The position numbers and the translations under genes were made by a program. Below, in pieces: positions 50,301 to 62,300 of a DNA stretch of 64,000 bases. The stretch covers positions 21,956,479-22,020,478 of the forward strand of contig NC_135243.1 in NCBI RefSeq assembly GCF_947623445.1, read 5' to 3'. The notes below the pieces were generated by a model, which was not told the DNA's origin, made no database searches, and saw only the letters and a list, made by a program, of their open reading frames with translations. Position 1 is the stretch's first letter. Every line of letters begins with the position of its first letter. Origin of the DNA: Clavelina lepadiformis. Its lineage: Eukaryota; Chordata; Ascidiacea; Aplousobranchia; Clavelinidae.

Positions 50301-53300
50301 GTTTCCTCACAAGCTTAGTCTGTTCACCCAAGTTACGGTTCGCATGGTCGAGTTGCATCTCGGTGTCATTGAGCTGACTCTCAAACTTCTTCTTCGCGCG
50401 TACGGCATCGGCTCGACTCTTGATCTCAACATCCAGACTCGCTTGCATGGATTCGATCGCACGAGCATGGTTCTTCCTGCAGGAGGATAAAGTTAGAATT
50501 CGTTTTCAGTTAAGGTTTTGTTTGTTTTTATTTAAACGCGTAGTATCTAGCCCTGACGTTTTAACAGCAGTTCAAGCATAGGCCTGTTTAGTGGGAAGTA
50601 TTATTCTTCCTGCGGGAGGTTAAAGGTTCTTACAAGGTTAGGTCTAGGTCTAGGTCTAGGTTCTATAAAAACACCGTTTCACTTAATTTCTATTTGGAGT
50701 TATGTTTTAGTAAACTTTTTGCATAAACGTAAGCTATGTCTTGTCAAAGTCGACCTTGTGCTGTCGAATTCCTCTTCTTTCTCCTGCAACTTGCGATCAA
50801 TGTCGGCCTTAACTTGGGTCAACTCAAGCTGAAGGCGAAGGACTCGGCTCTGGAAACAAAACACCAATTTTTGTGACAAAATGGATTTTCTAAAACAGAA
50901 ACTACAGTTTTTGCAGTTGCTGATAAAAATGAATTACTCCGATAAAGGTTGTTACCTCTTCGAGCTCAAGGGCGCCTTCAGCTTCCTCAAGGGCGGCTCT
51001 CAGTTCCTCACACTCAAGCTCAGCCTTCTTTCTGGCTTTGTCGAGCTCGTGGAGTGACTTTCCTCCGGTTGTAAGTTGATCGGTGAGGTCGCTAATCTCC
51101 TCTGTAAGCAAAAGTGTTTGGGAAACATTTGAAAAACTTTCCACTTAACACAGAGCAAGTTAGCAAGCATTAAGCACTAAGTAGGCTAACTAGTAAGATG
51201 CGAAGCAAAGTTGAATGCAGTTTTCTCATCCGTAACATTAGTTTCATTGTCTATGAAAAATAGGCCAACACAACACTAAAAAGCTAATGAGCTAACGCAA
51301 AATTTCAAAACATTGCGTAGATTTACCAGTCAGGTTCTTGTTTTCTCTGCGAATGATGTCAAGCTGCTCAATACTTTCCTCATAAGAAGCCTTGAGTTTG
51401 TATATCTCAGTTGAGTAGGTGCGGACCTCACGTTGAGAGGCTTCAAGTTCAGCTTGGAGTTCCTCAACTCTTTGGCTCCAAGTTGCAATCTCTTTGTCGA
51501 AGTTGCGCTGTTTCTTATCCAAGGCAGAGATGGTAGCGTTTGCCTGGAATGATAACGGTTTTATCAATTTCCTGTTGTTGTTTTTATGTGTTTGGACGCT
51601 CATAACTCAATGCTTGAATAGTGCTTTGTTATCATTCTTTTATGAAGCCGTTTTCTTCTGAAATTGATAGCTTTGAAAATGAGTTTACAAAAAATATTCT
51701 TTCAAAATTAATAATACGAATTTGTCACCATTGCAATTTTTTGTGATTTTTATTTTTCTATGTTATTTGTTTGGTTTTATATTGTTTGGTTTTAATTATT
51801 ATCGTTTGGTTTGTTATTTGCAACTTACTCTTTCGAGATCAATAGTCAGGTCTTCTACTTCATTCTGAAGACGGATTTTGGTCTTCTCCAAGCTGGCGCA
51901 CTTGGCAAGAGCATTCTCAGTTTGCTCTTCAGCTTCCTGAAGACGAATGGCAAGCTTCTTCCTGATGAGGAAGAATTGAACAAGGTAAAAAATCAGTGTT
52001 GAAGCGCGGGATTATCAAGCTTTATCAGGATGATAAGACAGATGAGGATAAGAGAGATAAGGATGAGAGAGATGAGGATAAGAGAGATGAGGCTAAGAAA
52101 GATGAGGATAAGAGAGATGAGGATAAAAGAGATGAAGATAACAGAGAGAGTGATAAGAGAGATGAGGATAAGAGAGATGAGGATAAGAGAGATGAGGATA
52201 AGAGAGATGAGGATAAGAGAGATAGGGATAAAAAAGATGAGAATAAGAGAGATGAGGATAAAAGAGATGAAGATAAGAGAGTGCTGTACTTGGCTTCCTC
52301 GAGCTCTTCCATCCTTTGAATAGCGTCTGTCTCATATTTGTGCCTCCAGTTGGCAACTTCGGCGTTCGCCCTGGAGAGTGCTCTTTGAAGTTCACTCTTG
52401 CCTTCCTGTTCTTCTTCCACCTGCTCCCGGAGGAGGTCCAAGTCGTGGCGTGCAGCTTGGAGAGCGTGAGCTAGAGAGTGCTTGCTCTGGAATAAAGATT
52501 ACAAGACGATATAAACACTTTTCCATAAACCAAAAATCTATGAAGTTGCGAACGTTTTTACCAGTTATAGAGCGTTGTACAAATGCTTATTACTGTAATT
52601 ATTATTTTTAAGCAGCTGAACAGAAGTGGCTACCAATAATACCTTCGATTCTTCCTCGAGCTGACGTTTGAGGTCTTCAATATGTGACGTCATTTGAGAC
52701 TTAGCACGGGACAAGGCACTGACCTAAACGTATCAAAAGTTTGGTAAAAACATTCGACTTTTCACAAACGGACGTTCTCGGGAATTTCTTCACCCACTTT
52801 GCTCTCAGCATCCTCAAGTAGGTGAGAACTATCAGCTGATTCACTGGTGAGCTTGTTCTTGATAATGGTGAGCTCGTTGATGCTGCGGAAGTTCTCCTCA
52901 ACCCTGATTTTGAAGTCGGTCACTTGCTCCTCCATGACACGAACGTTAGCTTCCGCACGGGACTGAAATGAGAGGAAAAGACAAGGGAACGTGAAGAATT
53001 ACGACATCGGGCTTCTAAGACTTGTGGCTTGTGGCAGTAATTTCTGAAGTGGTGTGTCCCGCTTCTGACGTCACAAATTACCTTCATCTTGCTGATTTCC
53101 TCAAGCTGGCTAGTGACGTCATCAAGTTCAAGTTGAAGTTGAACTCTCTCCTTGTCGACCTTGTTCTTAACACGGGTCAAGCTCTCGACCTGAAGAGAAA
53201 AGAAAATGATAACGAAGAGCGGTTCAGGCTGGTTTCGAACCAGGTTACGATTCGACGACACCTACCGTTTCAACTAGGTCGTTGATCTGGTCTTGTTGTC

Positions 53301-56300
53301 TCTTCTTCATTTGGCTCAAGGCAGCGTCATTTTGCATGACAGCCTCTTCGAACTCGCGACGAAGTTTAAGGTAGTCGGCTTCGCGACGTTTAATCAGTTC
53401 GATCTGGTTTATGATAGACAACAAAATATTTTAGACGAATGGAAAAAAACGTGACGCCGTATGGCTATTGAATAAACTGATAGTTAATTTTACTTCACTG
53501 AAATTTTACTCCTGCATACCAAGAGAAACCAAATCATCATCAGTCAAAATGAACAACAGTCACCTTATCCATAAGCTCAGCGTTCAAACACTTGTTACAT
53601 TTGACACCGCCTCACCTGAGCCGCTGTTGCACCACCAGCTTCTTCCAGTTGCTCTGTGAGATGGTCCATTTCACGCACAAGATCGTTCCTGTTTCTCTCA
53701 ATCTTGTTGCGGGCGGTCCTCTCAATCTCCAACTCGCTTTCTGTGTCTTCAACGCGCGCCTAGTGAAGGAAGCAAGCGGATTTTAAGGTTCGTAATACTA
53801 TTGTTAGTGGTTATTGCTGTTATGTTCATTGTTAGTCGTCACCGCTGTTAAAAGTTATTAAAGTTATTACTATCAAAAGTTCAGCAATAACTATTATTTC
53901 AATATTAAAATATTTCGTAACAGTTTTTATTGATAAGACAGATCAGTCTTTCTGTATTATTTTTTACAGGTAGTATTTAGACAGATATTTTTTCTCTCAC
54001 CTGGAGTTCCTTAATCTTCCTCTGGAGCTGGATAACCATATTCTGCTCGTCTTCAAAGCGTCCAATGAGCTGGTTGATTTCGAAGTCTTTCCTAATATGA
54101 AAAAGGTTGCAATAAATCTTTATTATGACAAATTTTACCGTTAATTGTCACGTCACGATACATACTTGCGATTAACTTCTTCCAGAGAAGATTTATCCTT
54201 CTCGAGATCCATGATGTTGTCGTTCGCGTTCCTTAAGTCGTTCTCGAGTTTCCTCTTTGCTTTTTCAAGATCGGACTTCTGCTTGCGTTCTTGTTCCAGG
54301 GAATCCTCCACCTAGTTCATTGATACTTTTACCATTTTGTAGGTTGAGTCATTTTGTAATTCAACGTAAACTTAGGCTGGCTCAATGGAAACAGTTCACA
54401 CGTTTTGCTCAAAATTAGAAAGCATTTACCGATGAACACAAAACACAGTGATGACGTAGCAACCAAGTAAACTTTTAAAACGCTCCAACTGTTTTATTGG
54501 AAAGGTTAATGCGCCATCAACTATAGTTAATGTTGGGTAGAGTTAATAGTTAATTCAACCAGGTTGTCACTAGTTTATTACAAAGGCGAGTATTTAACTC
54601 ACGTCTTCAATCTGCTGCTCAAGCTTGGTCTTAAGTTTTCCGAGGTGGTTGGCCTTATCCTCCATAGCTTGGAGGTCCTCCAGAGTCTGCTGGTTGACTT
54701 GATCCAGCTGTTTCTTCTCTTTGTTGAGGCGGCTGATGGATTCTTCACGCTGCTCCAAGTCGGATTGCAATCCACGGAGTTTGAGATCAAGACCCTGAAG
54801 AAGGAGAATAAGTTACCAACCATTTGAGAGTGTAACTTCAGTATTTCGTTACTGCTACGAGCTACCGTTTGTTTGACGTTTGTAATATCAATGATATTAA
54901 TTGTCTTATTAGTCGAGTGATTGTCAATTAATTAAATCCACTTGTTGATTACTTCCTTCCGTTTAAGACAAAAGCCATACTTTGCAAGTTGTCAAGTATG
55001 GAAGAGATAAAATTATTGAAATAAAATTATTCAATTATTAACTGGTAATATTAATCGATTACCACTTTATCGATTACGTCATCTACTATTTATCTATTAA
55101 ATAATCGATTATTAAACAACCAACCTGCTTGTCCTTCTCGAGGCGATTGATGTTGCTCTCGGCTTCTTCAACGTCATGAGTAAGATCTTCGACTTGTCTG
55201 TCAAGCTTCCTCTTCGCGGCGCTCAATTGTTCATTGGTCGCCTCTTCCTCCTCCAAGCGCTCTTGCATCTCGGCATTCTATTGTGACATCACAATTACTA
55301 GATCGTATCAAACGAAAACTCAATGATATTTGCTGACTGAGCAGTCTTGATTATGTTAACTGAAGATTTTTTATCAACCTGGTTTTCGAGATCCTGCTTG
55401 ACTTTGACCAGTTGCTCGTTTCTCTCCTCCGCATCTGCAAGATTCTCTTGCTCCTGTAAGAGAATGATCATTTTAATGATATCGTTTGAAATAACTGGAA
55501 CTAACACTGTAAAAAATAACAACGATTAAATACTAAATATTATTTATCGGACGTAAATAATTTTTTGCATGGTGTATAAGTGCTTTGGTGTCAAAACTGG
55601 CTCCAGGTTTGTCATCTGAATTACCTCAAAGCATATTTTATATCGCAAAGAAGGCGGCACCCTGGAGTTGATATTTTCATTCACAAACACCGGTTCCGTC
55701 TGAGGTTCGGCTGTCTGCTGAAGATTCTCTTTACCGCTTTCGTTTAGCTCGGGCGTGCTTTGACCTTTCTGCGAGCTTTTGCACGCCATAAACAGGCCGC
55801 TTTCGCTAGAAGTTTCTGTTCTACGTCGACCAAGGCCTTCGCTTTCAGTATCTCTGTTATCAACGTCCAATAACCAGTTTGTTACCCTGTCATGCCCGTC
55901 ACTGTAAGAACCTACATCATTGTTTATATCAGGGGTTTTATCATTGACGTAACCTAAACTGGTTGTTACTTGGTCATAGTTAGATGGGTCAAATTCCTCG
56001 GAACTGGCAACGCTAGGTATTGGATCGTCGAATAGGTTATGGCTGACGTAACGATTACGTAACTCGACCAATTTCGAGCTCATTTTACCACTCATGAGAG
56101 AGCACCGTCTGTGTGTGACTTCATCAATTTCATCATCAGCGTCAGAATACCTTGGGGCGTGAACCAGGCCGTAGTTGACGACATCATCAGACGTACCAAT
56201 GACGTCATAGCTGACACCAACAACGGCTTTGTCGTTCTTGGGGTGACAAAAATTCTCTTCGTGAGATGGCGCTTTGCAAGAACTGCGTAAAACTCGATTT

Positions 56301-59300
56301 TCATTTTGCGATGGAGATTTTCGTAAATCCAAAGCTCCATTGCTGTTGCTTGGACGAGTTTTATGGGCGATTTCGTCATCACTGTCAGAGGGAAAGTTAA
56401 TCTGCGTCACTGGCTTTCTCCTATTCCGGGAGCGTCGATGGACGACAACTTCGCTACCATCAAGATTTGACATATTTAATCTTTTATATGGTACTTTTTT
56501 GTAACTTGTTCTCCGAAAACTTGTCTCAGAACGAAAACGTATCGTGACGCAAAATCACCACAAAATTCGAAATCGGTTTTCCTCTGAACTAGCTCGAGCA
56601 ATCATTTAAAATACCCTTGAACGTAGCTGACTAATACGGGTGTAAACGGACAAATTCTCACTAAGTTATGTCCAGCTCAAACAGGGCCGAAAGTAAAAAT
56701 AGGAATTGATTGAAGAGACAGCATCGTAAAGATTGTTAACAAATGACAGTTTATCGTCATCTCTGACGTCAAACAATGGGAGACTATGAACAAACAATCG
56801 AACGAGAGAGACTGACAGCTAAGACAATAGATGAATTGTTTGACAAATATTAAACCCAAACTTCGCTCGTGCCGTCTTCAGGAAAGAAAAATAAACCAGT
56901 TTTAGTCGTTCTAAAGAGACATTTATGCAAAAAATGCTTTAAGAGAAAGTTTGGACAACTTTGGTTGCAAATAACGAATAAAATTACCGCAACATTGCGA
57001 ATAAATTTAAGTCACATTTTGTTCCATGTAAACTAAACCTGAAATTGGGGACACTTGGACGAAAATTGTAAAACTTGCCCAAGTCATTCACGTTAAAATA
57101 TTTCTTGTTCAAGAAAATTTCTTTAAGCTACGTTAGCGTCTGCAACTTGCTTTAAACCACCGCTCGTCCCTCAAATTTAAATGTAATATACTAATGTCAT
57201 TTGTTAATGTTAATTTACCGTTGGTTCGTCTGGCACTGTCCAACGCTACGTCATAAATTAGCTCACAAAAAAAACGAATGAATCAAACTGCAAATAATGA
57301 AGTCAGAAGCGTAAAGAATGAGTCACTCGATTAGCACACAGACTTTGCAAAAAATGAAATGACTTTGCTTGTTTTAGAAAACATTTAGTAATATGTAATT
57401 TCGGAACACAAAGCAATAAGCCGTAAAAGAAGATTAAATAGTTTGATCAATCGATGTGAAGACAAGACCGAATTCACAAAAACAGGCAACAATGATACGA
57501 AACAAGTGTTTGTTCTATCATTATAGTTATATCCTCAACCCGACCTCTCTCCTGACCTTTAATGATACCCATAGATCAACCTAAAGCTAAGGTCATTGAC
57601 CTCTTGATCAATACGTCAGTAAATAAATGGAATTCAAATACGAGCGGGCAGCGCAATCAGCGAAACGCTTTGCTTGTCGTAATGCGTCTGTTTGTTCTAT
57701 ATAAGACCGCGGTTTCAAAAGGCAAACAGCGAGATAACGACTTGAGATTGAACAGTGTTTGTATAAGATAGTTTCTAGATTTGCTTTTTTTGCTATTTGC
57801 TTATTCTTATCGATCCCTATAACTGAAATTATTCGTTTTATGCTTTTAAACATCAGTCAGCGGTTAACTGTGACCTGGGCTCCAGATCTGGTTAGCAAAG
57901 TAAACGCCACCGCAGACTAATCGTGTTAATGTTATCTGGTATTTTAGTCAACTTAAGTTGAGTTTTCTGATGCTTTAGGACACATTTCACTCACGGCTTG
58001 AAGTTGAAGGGTGAGGTTGTTCTTGTCGGCGAGGAGGGTGACGCATCTTTCCTCATACTCCTTCCTCAGCTTTTCTTCCTTCTCATGCTTCTCCTTGAGC
58101 TCAGCAATCTCCTCATCCTTCGCCTTCAACTCATCCTCGACTCGGACCACGTTGAGCAGGGGTTTCACCTAAATGGAGAACAAATAAGTTACACTCTGGA
58201 TAGTGATAATGAGGCAGATGAAGTCTCATGGGTAAGCGGAGGTGACAGCATCCGAGATTTTTACCTTGGTGTACAACTTCCACCACTGCCAGTCGCGGAA
58301 CTGGAGGAATTTTCTGATGTTCCTCTGGATGGCACGGGCTGCACGTCTGTGATGTAATAATGAAATAATTAATGACGTCATAATATCAGCTTTATGATGT
58401 CATACAGGTAGGTGTCTTCTTAAACACGCGTCACTCACTGTCGCTCGAGCATCTTCTGAAATTCGATCCTCATCAGTTTTCCTCTTGATCGCGATTGCAT
58501 CTTAGTCACGATTACGGCCAGAATGTCATCTCTCCTGTCTTCAAGATCGGCAAGGACTCCAGCTTTGAAGAAGATCTAGAACGTGAGGACATTCTTTCAA
58601 TTAAACAGGAAAATAAGAAGTATTTAGACTGTGTAAGTTGAGTTAAAACGTCTGCTGCGATGTTTCAGCTGCAGTAAACATTCTTACGTTAGAGCGCGTG
58701 CAAGCGCATTGCAAACTTAACAGATTAATTATTGAGTTAGTCGTAACTTAAGGTCAAATAACGAAAAATGATAACTGTTCGAACTGTTACATGAGTACTG
58801 CAATAATAAATTACCTAAAGACCTTCAGGAACTAGTACATTGTACCTTATTACTGTATCAACTTATTACGAAATAAAGTTCAGCGGTTTCGTATTCAAGT
58901 AAAAAGCAACAAAGCAACAAGGGAATAACAAGAAGCGGATCATCTCTACTTGCCTTTGTGTGACCAATTTTGTAGAGGGCAAGGTCCAGTTCAATTGCAC
59001 TCAAGATAGTCTCGGTGGCCTTTTTGCTGTCCACTATGTTGGCTACTTGCTTTGCGGCCAGGATTTGGTATCTATAGGAGGATATAATGTCTTTTAGTTG
59101 AATTATGTTCTGTGCAGGTTACGATAAGATGAGGAGTCCCTAAGTTGTGACGTGTGTTTTATTCGATTACAAGACCTCGTGTGTATGGCGGTGAAATATA
59201 AAAAGACTAAAAAATAGAAATGTAAGACAACAAACGAAGTACATTAACGTTATGCAAACGTTGTAGTTTTGATTCAGTTACAAAGTTTGTCATTGCATAA

Positions 59301-62300
59301 ATTTCACCTTTGTTTGAACTCAGGATACTGCAGCCTGTTAGGAAATCCCTTTCTGCAGATCCTAATACCTTCAAGTACACCGTTGCATTTCAACTGGCCA
59401 AGAACCAACGCTAAAATATTGAAGCTCGTCATATATACACGCGATTAAATGGAAAACAGAACAATCAGGATGACGTCTGATTTCGTCATAATGACGTACC
59501 TGCATCCATGACGCCGGATTGCTTCATCTCGTTGGGGATGAGGCAACGCACGAAATGGGGTTTGGTGTTACGCAAGTTGGTCATCAACTTATTCAGTTGT
59601 TCCTGGTTGACGAAAAATTTGACCAGAGTTATTTCTACGAATAACACAACGCGAATACAGCCTCATTTTGCAATAACTTGAGGGTAAACCCACTGACCCT
59701 GTAAAGCGCAGAGACAGTCTGGAAGCTTCCACCGCCCTTTCTTCTCTTGGATCCGCCAGCTACGTCACAAAGTTGCGTTATTACGTCACAATAAGTTATA
59801 GAATAACTAAGATAAAATAAACTGATGTATGATATTGAGTTTGCGTTCAACTCGTGCATAATCAAGCTTGTGGTTGATTAGTTTTTCCGAAACATTTTGT
59901 TTTCGTTCTAAAGTATTCTTACTGTCTTCTGGGACTTCCGGGAAAAGATTCGCCATCAATTTGTTGGTAGATTTACGGAAGAGCCCGACCACGGTTTGGT
60001 TGAGCGGATCCTTATTCTTGTCCAACCAACCTCCGACGTTGTATCCGACCTGATTGTTACAGAACAGTGGATTTAGCCCCTTCTGGTTGAAATATTCTTA
60101 AACGTTAAGAGTTTAGCTGGCTGACGGGTTTAGAGAAAAATGGATTCAGGAAGAATTATGAGCGGACGTGACGTCATTTACCATGATACGAACAATTACT
60201 TCAAATCAACAAACATTTCACTCAAGATACGGTTTCAGCTCGATTTAACCCACAAACGATTCAAGCCCGGACGACCCAAACAACATCCGTGGGTTGAAAA
60301 TGTCCTGGGTTTAATCGCCGTGGATTAAATTGACCGACCACTGTTATATACCACTGCACTATTGTGTACCAGTAACAAGTTTCAAGTTCACGTTACAACT
60401 GTGTTCTTCCAAACCAGATGACAACTCACAATTCCGGCGTAGTGGATGACAGAGAAGTGGGCGTTGCTCTTCACTTTTCCTCCGACTTTTGGCTTCATGA
60501 AGGCCGAAGACTTCTTCTCATGGCGTTCGTAGAGCTTGTTTTTGAACGTTTCGTCCGTTGCCTTGGGAACGATAGACTCCTCCTCAAGGATGGAGAACAC
60601 TCCCATGGGCTTCGATAAAAGATAACAAAACCTTTAAGGCTTGCTCTCATATGATAAGAAAGAGTAAGCAATCAAAATGTTTGGACGGGTTCAGTTATAC
60701 CTCCGCTGTAGTTATGTTAATCAGGAAGAACTTAAAGTTAAACTTTTATTTAAGCTCTAAATTGCATCTTACCGTTCGACTTGGGCTAAAGATAATTTCA
60801 AACTAGTTTTAACCTTCACGTGAGAATAGCATTTGATCCAAAACGCAGCTTCTAGCGTACGATTATTTCGAGAAAAAAGATCACTATTGTCTATCAAACT
60901 CTGGATTTTAGCCAATATTATGGGGTGTCTTTGGCCTTAGGTTTGTGTTTGGTAATAAGGTTAAAAGAAACTCCAGAAAACTCTGAAAATTTTTCGGATT
61001 TCGGTTACCTTCTCCAGGAGCTCGATGCAAGCCTGAAGATCCATTCCGAAATCGATAAACTCCCATTCGATTCCTTCCTTCTTGTATTCCTCCTGCTCCA
61101 GAACGAACATGTGATGGTTGAAGAACTGCTGCAGTTTCTCGTTGGTGAAGTTGATGCAAAGCTGCTCGAAGGTGTTGAACTGCGCAGGAGAGGAAAAATC
61201 GAAGAGTGAGTTAACAACAGTATTAGAGATTAATAACTAATAAAACTAATAAAAGGAAATTCATAAACATAAATCAAGAAGGAAACTGCTTCGAAAATGT
61301 TAATGACTATAACTGCAAGACGAATTGGCAATACTTTCCTGGGCTTGAAACTATTATAACGTCAAATCGCGAAAGTGTTAGGTATATATTTGAAGTGCTA
61401 TACTCACTTCAAAGATTTCAAAACCAGCGATGTCCAAGACACCGACAAAGTAGTTTTTGGGCAGCTTTGTGTCCAGGGTAACGTTGAGGCGATAAACGAT
61501 CCACTTGAAAAGATTGTCGTACACGGCTTTACCAAGAGCACCGGTGGAATTTTTGCACTAAAGAGCAGAAACGAATGCACAGTCACAGTAAAAAGACAGT
61601 AAAGAAAACATGGAAATAAAACAATCTTTTGCGTAGACCGAATGCAAGAACCAATACAGCGGAAGGTATTATGTTAGTCAGACGTTTCGGTCGATACTAC
61701 AACCATGTCTAATGTACTGCAAAACAATCTTTATTGCTGTTTGAATATCCTCGCTTACCTGGGCGATATTCTGGCCCTTCTGTACGTATTCGGTACCGAC
61801 TTTTACACGAGGGCGAGTGATGCTCTTGCAGAACTCAGGCGAGCTGATACCGAAGAGGTAGGAGACTTTATCAGATACTGAAAGTGAAATATTGGAAATT
61901 AGATCAGGATTTGATGCGGTGAATTAAGTTTCAGTCTAGACGAAAACGACTTAAGAGAATACAATTGAACGATTCTATCTTAAGTTTGAGATTCCGCTGG
62001 TGCCGCTATCGTCATATTATGGCAATTAATATAAAAATGGAAAATATGATCATCAATAAATTATTTCCCGGCTAACTGACTGATCCAAGGTATCGTCAAT
62101 TAAGTTGTTTTAAAATACAACCGGATCGAGTTATTGCGTTGTCCGTTACAAGAAGAGCCTATGCAATTTATTTTGCTGCCTATTTTCATCTCGCATAGAA
62201 ATAAAAACACGAAAGTAAGGCTGAAAGTAAGGATTCAGTTACACAAGTTAACAGTCAGTTAACAGTTAACAGTTAGCAGTTAGCAGTTAGCAGTTAGCAG

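Noticed and set aside
52025-52441. Charged repeat protein in the myosin intron minisatellite
   Set aside because: A 15-bp repeat without stops is open in several frames on both strands; it lies between two well-supported myosin exons.
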